A DNA stretch of 16,632 nucleotides, taken from positions 1 through 16,632 of the forward strand of contig PKXI01000228.1 in NCBI GenBank assembly GCA_003133425.1, in the 5' to 3' direction. The stretch is from Acidobacteriaceae bacterium (GTDB lineage: Bacteria > Acidobacteriota > Terriglobia > Terriglobales > Acidobacteriaceae). Positions 1 through 7,857 of the stretch are shown one piece after another. Numbering within the stretch: the stretch's first letter is position 1; the number at the start of each line of letters is the position of its first letter. Under the pieces are notes generated by a model. That model made no database searches. It saw only the letters and a program-made list of their open reading frames with translations, and was not told the DNA's origin. Both the position numbers and the translations under genes were made by a program.

Positions 1-88
1 TCCAGACCGGCTGTACTGGCGGAGTCCACGCCGCCAGACGTCGCCTGCGGGTCTGGAGACCCACAGGACAGCCGACCTGGAGGTCGGC
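1..88. repeat. Nested inverted-repeat element downstream of garD
   Basis: Three perfect stems are visible. TCCAGACC (1-8) pairs with GGTCTGGA (50-57). Nested inside, CTGGCGG (16-22) pairs with CCGCCAG (31-37) around an 8-nt loop. A separate GCCGACCT (71-78) pairs with AGGTCGGC (81-88) around two bases. The element lies directly after the stop codon of the leftward garD gene, so it may terminate that transcript or act as an RNA 3' end. It has the look of a dispersed intergenic repeat: several GC-rich stems and no coding potential. Only one copy is seen here, so its repetitive nature is inferred. It may continue beyond position 1. Confidence 0.6.
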
Positions 89-110
89 GCTACCAGTTTA
101 CGGATAGGCT

Positions 111-1679
111 CTAAGTCACAGGCCCCGGATTGAAAAGCACAAATTCGTTGTGCAAGCCCCAGTGGTCTGCCCATGTCTTCTTTCGACCGCTGGCGACTTC
201 GAGGATGAGGCGAAAAATCTCCCAGCCGACGTCTTCGATGGTTGCATCGGCGGTGGCGATTCTTCCCGCGTCGATATCGATCAGGTCGTGCCAGCGCTCG
301 GCCAACCCACTGTTTGAAGCCACTTTGATTACGGGAACCACCGACAAGCCGTAAGGAGTGCCGCGGCCGGTGGTGAAGATGTGCATGTTCATTGCGGCGG
401 CCAGTTGCAGCGTGCCGCAGATGAAATCGCTGGCCGGCGTGGCCGCGAATACGAGGCCCTTCTGCGCAACGCGCTCGCCCGGAGCCGTGACGCCCATCAA
501 CGCCGTGCTGCCCGCCTTGGCAACAGAGCCCATCGCTTTTTCGACGATGTTGGCGAGGCCACCTTTCTTGTTGCCGGGCGTAGGATTGGCTTGGCGATCG
601 GCGCCTCCGGTCTGCAGATATGCGTCGTACCAGGCCATCTCGCGGATAAAGTCTTTCGCAACTTCAGGCGTTGCAGCGCGGGCCGTGATGAGATGAGCGG
701 CGTCGCGAACTTCAGTGACCTCAGAAAACATGACGGTCGCGCCTGCTCTGACCAGCAGGTCAGTGGCCCAGCCTACCGCTGGATTTGCGGTCACTCCCGA
801 GAAAGCATCGGAACCGCCACACTGCACGCCGACCACAAGTTCGGATGCGGGACACGAGACACGGCGACGCTGGTTGAGCCGCTTCAACTTCTTCTCCGCC
901 TGCGCCATAATGTTGCTCACCATTTCGCCAAAGCCCTGCTCCGAATCTTGAAGCACCGCGACGGACGAGTCATCTTCAAGCACTGTCAATGCGCTCGCAG
1001 AAACCATGCGGGAGGGTTGCAGCTTTTCGCAACCGAGGCTGACCAGCAACATTTCTCCGCCGAAGTTTGGATTGAGGCTCAGGTTGCGCAAAGTGCGAAT
1101 GGGAACCGATGCGCCGGGAGCGTCGATGGCCACGCCGCAGCCGTAGTGATGCGCGATGGCGACCACATCGTCTACGTTGGGATAGTGCGGCAACATCTCG
1201 GCCTTGATGCGGCGGACCGCGTAGTCTACGGTGGCCGCGACGCATTGCACGGTGGTGCTGATGGCAAGAATGTTTTTGGTGCCGACTGAGCCGTCGGTAT
1301 TGCGATAGCCCTCGAACGTATAGCCGTCCAATTTCGGCAGCGGCTCTGGCGCGGATGTTGCAAGAGGACAGTCTTCAAGCGGGGGCGCGGCGGGCGACGT
1401 CATCAAGCCTTCATGCACCCAACTGCCGCGACCTATCGGCTGCTTTGCATAGCCGATGACAACACCGTAGCGAAGGACAGGGTCGCCCTCAGCGAGATCT
1501 GCGAGGGCAACTTTGTGCGCTTCGGGAACGGGCTCCGCGAGGACGAGCCCGCATGGAAAATCGCTACCTGCAGGCAGGCCGCCCTGGTTCACCACGATGG
1601 CAACATTATCGCGCGCATCGACACGAATATAGCGCGGCTGTGTGGAAGCCTTTGCGGATTGTTTGCCTGTATCGCTCAT
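111..1679 (-). CDS. garD: Galactarate dehydratase (UxaA/GarD family)
   Basis: Predicted cytoplasmic enzyme that dehydrates galactarate (D-galactaric acid) to 5-keto-4-deoxy-D-glucarate. The 522-residue length matches E. coli GarD (about 523). Residues about 17-90 form the small SAF-like N-terminal domain. The large altronate/galactarate dehydratase domain starts near residue 118 with [19 protein letters not shown] and continues through [19 protein letters not shown] (177-195), SLNPNFGGE and GCEKLQP (216-222), all hallmarks of GarD rather than altronate dehydratase. Cysteines 146, 181 and 217 are in conserved-looking positions. It starts 2 nt after the gudD stop codon and has only a weak ribosome site (GGTGCG), so translational coupling to gudD is likely. 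The shared product of the two enzymes feeds the aldolase at 5883. A broader UxaA-family activity cannot be excluded, but similarity to GarD is high throughout. Confidence 0.93.
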   Translation of the reverse strand: MSDTGKQSAKASTQPRYIRVDARDNVAIVVNQGGLPAGSDFPCGLVLAEPVPEAHKVALADLAEGDPVLRYGVVIGYAKQPIGRGSWVHEGLMTSPAAPPLEDCPLATSAPEPLPKLDGYTFEGYRNTDGSVGTKNILAISTTVQCVAATVDYAVRRIKAEMLPHYPNVDDVVAIAHHYGCGVAIDAPGASVPIRTLRNLSLNPNFGGEMLLVSLGCEKLQPSRMVSASALTVLEDDSSVAVLQDSEQGFGEMVSNIMAQAEKKLKRLNQRRRVSCPASELVVGVQCGGSDAFSGVTANPAVGWATDLLVRAGATVMFSEVTEVRDAAHLITARAATPEVAKDFIREMAWYDAYLQTGGADRQANPTPGNKKGGLANIVEKAMGSVAKAGSTALMGVTAPGERVAQKGLVFAATPASDFICGTLQLAAAMNMHIFTTGRGTPYGLSVVPVIKVASNSGLAERWHDLIDIDAGRIATADATIEDVGWEIFRLILEVASGRKKTWADHWGLHNEFVLFNPGPVT

Positions 1680-1681
1680 CG

Positions 1682-3037
1682 TCAGCGCACCATGGACGGA
1701 CGTTTCGGATCGAACTTCCAGTCAGGAATCAGGAATTGCATTTGGGTTGCGTCGTCGCGCGCGCCAAGGCCCATGGTTTTGTAAAGCGCATGCGCGCGTT
1801 CGATGGCTTCAAGATCGAGATCGACGCCAAGGCCGGCTCGGTCGGGCACGGTCAGCAGGCCATCTCTAATTAGAAATGGATTGCGCGTGAGATGTTGTCC
1901 GTCCTGCCAAATCCAGTGCGTGTCGATGGCCGTGATGGCGCCGGGAGCGGCGGCGGCAACGTGCGTCACCATGGCGAGCGAGATATCGAAGTGATTGTTG
2001 GAGTGCGAGCCCCAGGTGAGGCCGTTGTCGCGGCACACCTGCGCCACACGCACCGAACCCTGCATAGTCCAGAAGTGTGGATCGGCGAGCGGAATATCGA
2101 CGGCGTGCAACTGGATAGCGTGACGCAACTGCCGCCAGTCAGTGGCAATCATGTTGGTCGCGGTAGGCAAATTGGTGGCCTGGCGAAACTCGGCCATGAT
2201 CTCGCGGCCGGAGAAGCCCTGCTCTGTGCCGCATGGATCTTCCGCATAGGCCAGCACATCCTGCTTGCCTTTGCAGAGCGCGATTGCTTCAGTCAGCGAC
2301 CACGCGCCGTTGGGATCGAGCGTAATACGGGCATCGGGAAAGCGCGAGGCGAGAGCTTCGACGGCTTTCATTTCATCCGCGCCGGAGAGAACGCCGCCCT
2401 TCAGCTTGAAGTCGTTGAAGCCGTAATGCGCTTTGGCCGCCTCGGCGAGCCGCACTACGGCATCAGGCGTGAGCGCTTCTTCGTCGCGAAGACGGAACCA
2501 ACCGCTCGCTGAGTCGCCGGCATTGCGGTATTTCAGATTTGTTTTACCGCTGTCGCCGACATAGAACAGATAGCCGAGCACTGGAACCTTGGTGCGTTGC
2601 TGGCCTTCGCCGAGAAGCGCGGCAACAGGCAGGCCGAGAAACTGGCCGAGCAGATCGAGCAGCGCGGACTCGATTGCGGTGAGCGCATGCACGGTGATGC
2701 GGAGGTCGAACGTCTGCTGGCCGCGTCCTTGAGTGTCGCGATCGGCAAAGCGTTGACGAACGTCGTTCAGGATGGCGTTGTAAGAAGCGATGTCGCGGCC
2801 GATCACCAGCGATGCGGCATTTTCAAGCACCTGGCGGATTTTCTCCCCGCCCGGCACTTCGCCGACGCCGGTGTTGCCGGCTTCGTCGGTGAGGATGGCG
2901 AGGTTGCGCGTGAAGTACGGACCGTGCGCGCCGCTCAAGTTGAGCAACATGCTGTCCTGGCCCGCGACCGGAACGCTGCGCATGGCCGCAACCCGTGGAG
3001 ATTTGCCGTTGATGTTCACGCCGTCGCCCATCGTCAT
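1682..3037 (-). CDS. gudD: D-glucarate dehydratase (enolase superfamily)
   Basis: Predicted to dehydrate D-glucarate (and L-idarate) to 5-keto-4-deoxy-D-glucarate. It is 451 residues, against about 446 for E. coli GudD, and follows that protein closely to the end (GLGARDD near the C-terminus, closing KRPSMVR). The enolase-superfamily residues are present: the K211-L-K213 base motif, metal ligands D241 (TLDPNGAW), E266 (AEDPCG) and N295 (ATNMIATDW), and the Asp-His dyad D319 (PLADPHFW) and H345 (GSHSNNHFD). All are shifted by a constant six residues from the E. coli numbering. The first gene of a leftward pair with garD. The start at 3037 is the longest; an ATG two codons later (3031) has a better spaced AAAGG ribosome site, so the true start may be 3031. 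It is divergent from the uxuA-like gene, with 186 bp between them. Confidence 0.95.
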   Translation of the reverse strand: MTMGDGVNINGKSPRVAAMRSVPVAGQDSMLLNLSGAHGPYFTRNLAILTDEAGNTGVGEVPGGEKIRQVLENAASLVIGRDIASYNAILNDVRQRFADRDTQGRGQQTFDLRITVHALTAIESALLDLLGQFLGLPVAALLGEGQQRTKVPVLGYLFYVGDSGKTNLKYRNAGDSASGWFRLRDEEALTPDAVVRLAEAAKAHYGFNDFKLKGGVLSGADEMKAVEALASRFPDARITLDPNGAWSLTEAIALCKGKQDVLAYAEDPCGTEQGFSGREIMAEFRQATNLPTATNMIATDWRQLRHAIQLHAVDIPLADPHFWTMQGSVRVAQVCRDNGLTWGSHSNNHFDISLAMVTHVAAAAPGAITAIDTHWIWQDGQHLTRNPFLIRDGLLTVPDRAGLGVDLDLEAIERAHALYKTMGLGARDDATQMQFLIPDWKFDPKRPSMVR

Positions 3038-3128
3038 TTGCCTTTGCGCACTCCCAATTCCGCGCCGAGTTTCCCGAGATCATCTTACCGGACGGCACAC
3101 GTGAAAATCCCGCAATTCCTGAATTCGC

Positions 3129-3158
3129 TTTACAGAACCGCACTCACTCGCATACAAA
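3129..3158 (+). promoter_or_regulatory. Candidate sigma70-type promoter for the uxuA-transporter operon
   Basis: In the 186-bp divergent gap, TTTACA (3129-3134) and TACAAA (3153-3158) are separated by 18 bp, giving a moderate match to a housekeeping promoter reading rightward. It would leave a leader of about 60 nt before the ATG at 3224. The leader carries a short hairpin, GCACT-TTGC-AGTGC (3189-3202), ending just ahead of the ribosome site. No strong leftward promoter for gudD stood out. This is a weak call from consensus inspection alone. Confidence 0.3.
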
Positions 3159-3223
3159 GTTCATGTCGTTATATGGCGGTTGCGCGCGGCACTTTGCAGT
3201 GCGCGCTATAGAGAAGGGGTTAC

Positions 3224-4339
3224 ATGAATCGGAGACAGTTCATGGTTTCGAGCGGCGCCGCGGGGCTGGCTGCCGCGGGCGCAGGAGTGTCGACAAAAGC
3301 TGGCGCGGAGCCCGCTCCGAGGCCAGATTCGAAGACACCGGGCCTGTTCAAGCTGGGCGACCAGACCGCGCCCACGAACGATGTACACCTCAAGTACCTC
3401 GCTCGTTATGGCGTGCGCAACATCTGCGGTTATCCGCAAATTGAAGGCGGCCGGCTCTACGCCACCGTGGATGAACTGAAGCGCATGAAGGACCTGGCCG
3501 CCAAGTACGACATCAGCGTGGACTGCACCGCGCCGCCGTTCCTGGAGTCCAGCCATATCGACCGCGAAAAGCATCCGGCCATTATGCTGGCGCAGAGTCC
3601 GGAACGCGACCGCGACATCGAGCAGTTGCAAACGATGATCAAGAACTGCGCGGAGGCGGGGATTCCGTCGATCAAGTACAACATGAGCATCCTCGGCGTA
3701 CTGCGCACCGGGCGCAAACCGGGACGCGGCGATGCCATGGACCACGTGTGGAAGCTCTCCGAGGCGCATCCTGAAACTCCGCTGACCAAGGCAGGAGTTT
3801 TGAATGCCGATGCATTCTGGGAGCGCATTACTTACTTTCTCGACCATGTGATCCCAGTGGCCAACGAGTACAAAATCCGCATGGCATGTCATCCGCAGGA
3901 CCCAGGCGTTCCGCCGGAAGGATACCAGGGCGTGAACCGCGTGCTGGGCACGATTGACGGGCTAAAGAAGTTCATCACCATCAACGAGAGCCCCTATCAC
4001 GGCCTGAATTTCTGCCAGGGCACGGTGTCAGAAAATCTCGAAAATCCCAGCGTGGAAATCTTCGACGTGATCCGCTATTTCGGCACGCGCAAAAAGATCT
4101 TCAACGTGCATTTCCGCAACATTCGCGGGCATCGCAACGATTTTGAAGAGGTCTTCCCGGACGAAGGCGATGTTGATTTCGTGAAGGCAATCAGGGTGTA
4201 CAAGGAGATCGGCTATCCTTATATGCTGATGCCCGATCATGTGCCGATTGCGGAAAACGATCCTGGATCGCTGCAGTCATTTGCATTCTGCTACGGGTAC
4301 ATCCGCGGCCTCATCCAGTCAGTCAACGCAGAAGCTTAA
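3224..4339 (+). CDS. uxuA: Mannonate dehydratase family protein with Tat signal
   Basis: A UxuA-family TIM-barrel enzyme; family members dehydrate D-mannonate to 2-keto-3-deoxygluconate. The metal-binding residues are visible: H223 (ACHPQDP), C264 (NFCQGT), H296 (VHFRNIRG) and D338 (MPDHVP). Also present are the family-typical FPDEGDVDF (311-319) and SIKYNMS near 149. Length is 371 residues against about 394 for E. coli UxuA, including an extra N-terminus. Residues 1-29 look like a twin-arginine signal: MNRRQFM, an Ala/Gly-rich core, then a possible cleavage after AGA (27-29). Such leaders are common on sugar-active TIM barrels of acidobacteria and planctomycetes, but E. coli UxuA is cytoplasmic, so location and substrate are uncertain. 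GAGAAGG lies 6 nt before the ATG. The transporter gene starts 20 nt downstream, indicating one operon. Confidence 0.85.
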   Translation: MNRRQFMVSSGAAGLAAAGAGVSTKAGAEPAPRPDSKTPGLFKLGDQTAPTNDVHLKYLARYGVRNICGYPQIEGGRLYATVDELKRMKDLAAKYDISVDCTAPPFLESSHIDREKHPAIMLAQSPERDRDIEQLQTMIKNCAEAGIPSIKYNMSILGVLRTGRKPGRGDAMDHVWKLSEAHPETPLTKAGVLNADAFWERITYFLDHVIPVANEYKIRMACHPQDPGVPPEGYQGVNRVLGTIDGLKKFITINESPYHGLNFCQGTVSENLENPSVEIFDVIRYFGTRKKIFNVHFRNIRGHRNDFEEVFPDEGDVDFVKAIRVYKEIGYPYMLMPDHVPIAENDPGSLQSFAFCYGYIRGLIQSVNAEA

Positions 4340-4359
4340 GCGGAAGGAAGAGCCAGATT

Positions 4360-5691
4360 TTGCCCGAAACCAAAGAGACGCGAATCCGGTATCTCATCAT
4401 CTGCATTCTGTTTTTAGTTAGCTGCTTCAGCTTCGCAGATCGCTCCGCCCTTTCGCAGGCGGCCGGCATGATGCCGAAGGACCTGGACCTGAATCCGCAG
4501 AGGATGGGATATCTCCTGTTTGGATTCGGCTGGGCCTATGCGCTGGGTCAGTTGCCTTCAGGCGGGTTGCTCGATCGCTTTGGATCGAAGCGCGTCTACG
4601 GCATCGCAATCATCTTGTGGTCGATCTTCGCATTTCTCACCGGTTTTGCGGGCTACGTGGGTGCGAGCGCGGCCTTCACCGTGATCTTTGTTTTGAGGAT
4701 CTGTTCCGGACTGGCGCAATCGCCGGTGTTTCCGGGCAATGGACGCATTTGCGCCGCATGGTTTCCGGCATCGGAACGCGGACGCTCATCGGCAATCTTC
4801 AACTCATCGCAGTACTTCGCTCTGCCGATTTTTGCGCCGATCTTCGGCGGGCTGCTGCACAAGTTCGGATGGCAAAGCTGCTTCTGGTTCCTGGGCGCGC
4901 TGGGCGCGGTGCTGACGATCGTCTGGTTCACAAACATCTACGGGGTTACGGACCATCCGCGCATTTCGGCGGCGGAGATTGAGACCATCGAGCGCGGCGG
5001 TGGCCTGGTAAATACCGAAGGGCAGGGGAGCGTGAAGAAGAACACGCTGACCTGGTCCACGGTAAAGATGCTGTTGAGCCATCGCATGCTGGTTGGGATT
5101 TATATCGGTCAATACTGCATTACAACGCTGACGTGGTTTTTTCTCACGTGGTTTCCGCTTTACCTGTCGCAGGCGCGGCACATGTCTGTGCTGAAGGTCG
5201 GATTCGCGGCCGCGGTGCCGGGACTTTGCGGAGGCTTCGGCGGAATCCTCGGCGGCATTATCTCCGACAAGTTGCTCCAGCGTGGCTGTTCACTGACCTT
5301 CTCGCGCAAGCTCCCCATCATGGCGGGCATGGCGCTTTCGATGATGATCATCGCCTGCAATTACGCGGATTCGCAGACCATCATGCTGCTGTTCATGTCG
5401 ATTTCGTTTTTCGGGAAAGGCGTTGGCGCGCTGGGCTGGACGGTCATCTCCGACACTTCGCCGAAGGGAATGGTGGGCATGAACGGCGCGCTCTTCAACC
5501 TGTGCGGAAACATGGCCGGAGTGACTACGCCGCTCATCATCGGATATATCGTTGGAAGGACGCACTCATACAATGGTGCGCTGCTGTTTGTAGGAATGAT
5601 CGCGTTCTGTGCGATTGTGGCCTACGGGCCGATTGTGGGTGAAATCAAGCGTCTGGAGCTGGCTCCGGCAGAGGCCGAAGCGGCGCACTGA
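4360..5691 (+). CDS. MFS transporter, hexuronate/aldarate (anion:cation symporter) type
   Basis: A 443-residue inner-membrane carrier of the major facilitator superfamily, closest in pattern to the anion:cation symporter family that includes the glucarate/galactarate carriers GudP/GarP and the hexuronate carrier ExuT. About 12 hydrophobic segments are apparent, the first at residues 10-24. The family signature after helix 1 (FADRSALSQAAGMM, 25-38) and the loop 2-3 motif GGLLDRFGSKRVYG (68-81) are clear. A central hydrophilic loop (about 195-235) separates the two six-helix halves. The start is TTG at 4360, preceded at good spacing by GGAAGGAAG; no other start fits as well. It lies 20 nt after the uxuA-like gene. 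Context predicts uptake of D-glucarate, galactarate or a related acid such as mannonate or keto-deoxygluconate; the sequence alone cannot choose. Confidence 0.88.
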   Translation: MPETKETRIRYLIICILFLVSCFSFADRSALSQAAGMMPKDLDLNPQRMGYLLFGFGWAYALGQLPSGGLLDRFGSKRVYGIAIILWSIFAFLTGFAGYVGASAAFTVIFVLRICSGLAQSPVFPGNGRICAAWFPASERGRSSAIFNSSQYFALPIFAPIFGGLLHKFGWQSCFWFLGALGAVLTIVWFTNIYGVTDHPRISAAEIETIERGGGLVNTEGQGSVKKNTLTWSTVKMLLSHRMLVGIYIGQYCITTLTWFFLTWFPLYLSQARHMSVLKVGFAAAVPGLCGGFGGILGGIISDKLLQRGCSLTFSRKLPIMAGMALSMMIIACNYADSQTIMLLFMSISFFGKGVGALGWTVISDTSPKGMVGMNGALFNLCGNMAGVTTPLIIGYIVGRTHSYNGALLFVGMIAFCAIVAYGPIVGEIKRLELAPAEAEAAH

Positions 5692-5882
5692 AAGGCATTC
5701 CACTCAGGGGATAAATGTGCGGGCTAAAACGCCTCCCTGCCCGCCCGAGTCCATTATGTGGAATTGGTGGTGCCGCTAAAGCCGCGCTCTTTCAATGCTT
5801 CTGCTTGCTTCGTGGCTCCTTAAGCTACATTTGTATTGGTATGGTGTTTGCACACTGAATCTGCACAAGAAGGGAAAAGCTC

Positions 5883-6665
5883 ATGCCGGAATGGCCGGGA
5901 CATTTGCCCCGCAATGCTTTTAAACAGGCGCTCGCAAAGGGTGAGCGCCAGGTGGGACTCTGGAGCGGGCTGGCGAGTTCAATCGCGACGGAGATCATTA
6001 CCGGCGCGGGCTTTGACTGGATCGTTATCGACGGCGAACATGGCCCGAACGATATTTCCACGCTGCTGCCGCAACTGCATGCGATGCGCGGAGGCACAGC
6101 CGAGCCGGTCTTCCGCATTCCGTGGAATGACATGGTGATCATCAAGCGGGCTCTCGATGTGGGTGTGCGCACGCTGCTGATTCCCTTTGTGCAGAACGCG
6201 GAAGAGGCACAAAGGGCTGTGGCTGCTACGCGCTATCCGCCGCTGGGCATTCGCGGAGTTTCGGTAACTCCGCGCGCCAACGACTACGGGCGTGTCCAGA
6301 ACTATCATAAGAATGCGCACCTTGATACGTGTGTGCTGGTGCAGGTGGAAACACGCGCAGCGCTCAAGGAAATTGAGGCTATCGCAGCCGTTGAAGGCGT
6401 CGATGGAATCTTCGTCGGCCCCAGCGACCTGGCTGCGGACTTTGGTTATCTCGGCAACCCCAAGCACCCCGATGTGCAGGCTGCGCTGAAAGATGCAGCC
6501 ACGCGGATCAGGGCAGCGGGAAAAGCGGCTGGCATGTTGACGGGAAACCTGGACGACGTGGAGCCGCTGATCGCCATGGGCTTCAACTTTACGGCCGTGG
6601 GCAGCGATGTGGGCATTCTGGCTCGCGGAGCGGAACAGCTGGCGGCGCGGTTTCACAAGAGCTAG
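5883..6665 (+). CDS. garL: 2-dehydro-3-deoxyglucarate aldolase (HpcH/HpaI family)
   Basis: Predicted class II aldolase that cleaves 5-keto-4-deoxy-D-glucarate (and 2-keto-3-deoxyglucarate) into pyruvate and tartronate semialdehyde. It is 260 residues, like E. coli GarL (256), with strong likeness across the barrel: GFDWIVIDGEHGPNDIST (43-60), IIKRALDVG (86-94), RYPPLGIRGVSV (117-128) and EGVDGIFVGPSDLAA (171-185). The catalytic set can be placed: H53 base, R78, and metal ligands E156 (VQVE) and D182 (PSD). AGAAGGGA (5868-5875) lies 7 nt before the ATG. It is separated from the transporter by 191 bp holding only a weak GCGGGC/GCCCGC stem (5719-5744), so it may have its own promoter. HpaI-type specificity (4-hydroxy-2-oxoheptanedioate) is the main alternative, but the neighbours favour GarL. 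Confidence 0.92.
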   Translation: MPEWPGHLPRNAFKQALAKGERQVGLWSGLASSIATEIITGAGFDWIVIDGEHGPNDISTLLPQLHAMRGGTAEPVFRIPWNDMVIIKRALDVGVRTLLIPFVQNAEEAQRAVAATRYPPLGIRGVSVTPRANDYGRVQNYHKNAHLDTCVLVQVETRAALKEIEAIAAVEGVDGIFVGPSDLAADFGYLGNPKHPDVQAALKDAATRIRAAGKAAGMLTGNLDDVEPLIAMGFNFTAVGSDVGILARGAEQLAARFHKS

Positions 6666-6687
6666 CTGCCAGCTTCTAGCGTGCTAT

Positions 6688-6721
6688 CCCACCCTTGCGA
6701 CAAAAGTATCGCAAGGATGGG
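6688..6721. repeat. Palindromic intergenic repeat, copy 1
   Basis: CCCACCCTTGCGA (6688-6700) pairs with TCGCAAGGATGGG (6709-6721) around an 8-nt loop, with one C/A mismatch inside the stem. It is followed by GGCACCC. The same framework, with the same mismatch at the same place and the same loop length, occurs at 7736-7771. The stem tips differ (TTGCGA versus TTTCGCC) while pairing is kept, which suggests selection on structure or spread of an REP-like family. It lies just after the garL stop and may also act as a transcript end or attenuator between garL and garR. Confidence 0.7.
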
Positions 6722-6742
6722 GCACCCACAGTAGGTTTACCC

Positions 6743-6798
6743 TGGAAATGTTCCAAAAACAATTTCACAACAATTGACCTCGCGGAAAGAATTTCCGC
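6743..6798. promoter_or_regulatory. Two GGAA/TTCC dyads upstream of garR (candidate operators)
   Basis: Two short dyads with the same half-site lie upstream of garR. The first is TGGAA-ATG-TTCCA (6743-6755). The second is GCGGAAA-GAA-TTTCCGC (6782-6798). Their centres are 41 bp apart, close to four helical turns, so they would face the same side of the DNA. The second ends 4 bp before the ribosome site AAAGGAG (6803-6809), where a bound protein or the RNA hairpin itself could limit expression. The regulator is unknown and is not encoded nearby. It could be chance, since the half-site is only five bases. Confidence 0.35.
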
Positions 6799-6816
6799 AA
6801 TCAAAGGAGAAAGCTT

Positions 6817-7710
6817 ATGGCAACGGTAGGATTTATCGGTCTCGGAATTATGGGCCGTCCCATGGTCAGAAACCTGATTAAGGCCGGTTATACGGTCATC
6901 GCATACGACGCCTTTGCGAAGGCGCTCGACAGCAGCGTCGCCGACGGCGCGCAGCGCGCCGGCTCAAGCAAAGAGGTCGCTTCCAGCGCTACAACCATCA
7001 TCACTATGGTGCCCGATGGGCCACAGGTTGAAGAGGCGGTGCTGGGGCCGGGCGGAGTGCTTGAAGGAGCCAAGGCCGGTTCGCTCATCATCGATATGAG
7101 TTCCATCAATCCTGGCGTCTCGCAGAAGGTCGGCGCGGCGTGCGCTGCCAAGGGCATCGAATTTCTGGATGCTCCGGTAAGCGGCGGCGAACCGAAGGCA
7201 ATCGACGGAACGCTGGCCATCATGGTGGGCGGCGACGAAAAAGTGTTCGCCAAGGCGGAGCCGATTCTCAAGTGCCTGGGCTCAAGCGTGCTGCTGACCG
7301 GGCCAGTGGGCGCGGGCAACACCACCAAGCTGGCCAACCAGATCATGGTGGCTTGCAACATTGCGGCCATGGGCGAGGCGTTGGTGCTCGCCACTCGTTG
7401 CGGGCTCGATCCTGAAGTGGTGTTCAACGCGGTGAAGGGCGGACTGGCCGGCAGCACAGTGCTCAACGCCAAGGCTCCCATGCTCATCGCGCGCAACTTC
7501 AAGCCGGGATTCAAAATCAAGCTCCACCAGAAGGATCTGCGCAATGCACTGCAGACGGCGGAAGCGAACAACGTATATCTGCCTTTCACCGCGCTGGTGC
7601 AGCAGATGCTGAATTCGCTTGTGGCCGATGGCAAGGGAGATCTGGATCACTCGGCAATCGCTACGGTGATTGAGACTCTGTCGCACGTGGAAGTGAAAAA
7701 GCCGGTGTAG
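6817..7710 (+). CDS. garR: 2-hydroxy-3-oxopropionate (tartronate semialdehyde) reductase
   Basis: Cytoplasmic beta-hydroxyacid dehydrogenase that reduces tartronate semialdehyde to D-glycerate with NAD(P)H, taking the product of the upstream aldolase. It is 297 residues, matching E. coli GarR/GlxR (about 294). The N-terminal Rossmann motif GFIGLGIMGRPM is at residues 5-16, the substrate-binding signature DAPVSGGEPKAIDGTLAIMVGG at 118-139, and the catalytic lysine K171 sits in GNTTKLANQ. The C-terminal helical domain is complete (KDLRNA, then an acidic/His tail). AAAGGAG (6803-6809) lies 7 nt before the ATG. The 151-bp gap from garL contains a palindromic repeat and two dyads. The 3-hydroxyisobutyrate dehydrogenase relatives are the main alternative; the context decides for GarR. 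Confidence 0.93.
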   Translation: MATVGFIGLGIMGRPMVRNLIKAGYTVIAYDAFAKALDSSVADGAQRAGSSKEVASSATTIITMVPDGPQVEEAVLGPGGVLEGAKAGSLIIDMSSINPGVSQKVGAACAAKGIEFLDAPVSGGEPKAIDGTLAIMVGGDEKVFAKAEPILKCLGSSVLLTGPVGAGNTTKLANQIMVACNIAAMGEALVLATRCGLDPEVVFNAVKGGLAGSTVLNAKAPMLIARNFKPGFKIKLHQKDLRNALQTAEANNVYLPFTALVQQMLNSLVADGKGDLDHSAIATVIETLSHVEVKKPV

Positions 7711-7734
7711 TTGGCGGCGTTTCGCTTCGTGGCC

Positions 7735-7806
7735 TCCCACCCTTTCGCCAGAAACAAGGCGAAAGGATGGGGCACCCTCAGTGCTGAGGCGAGCTTAAGG
7801 GTGGGA
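7735..7806. repeat. Palindromic intergenic repeat, copy 2, in a convergent gap
   Basis: CCCACCCTTTCGCC (7736-7749) pairs with GGCGAAAGGATGGG (7758-7771) around an 8-nt loop, with the same single C/A mismatch seen in copy 1, followed by GGCACCC. A further GGGTGGGA (7799-7806) is the exact complement of TCCCACCC (7735-7742), so two alternative folds compete for the left arm. The element sits between the converging garR and VWFA genes and can serve as a terminator in either direction, although no T-run follows. Confidence 0.7.
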
Positions 7807-7857
7807 CACCTGCCGGCGGTTCGCGTTGGGGGAGGAACAGGCGGGTGGAGACAGGCG

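Noticed and set aside
381..1289. 302-codon open frame on the plus strand inside garD
   Set aside because: It is the complement of the well-supported garD gene, has Arg/His-rich low-information composition and no recognisable family motif.
5719..5744. GCGGGC/GCCCGC stem after the MFS gene as a terminator
   Set aside because: Only six pairs with a 14-nt loop and no following T-run; too weak to call.
5831..5846. TTGTATTGGTATGGTG upstream of garL as a GntR-type operator
   Set aside because: Contains a TTGGTAT half-site resembling GntR-family sites, but the second half is missing and only one copy is seen.
6888..7634. 248-codon open frame on the minus strand opposite garR
   Set aside because: Antisense shadow of garR; Ser/Ala/Pro-rich, no domain, no ribosome site.
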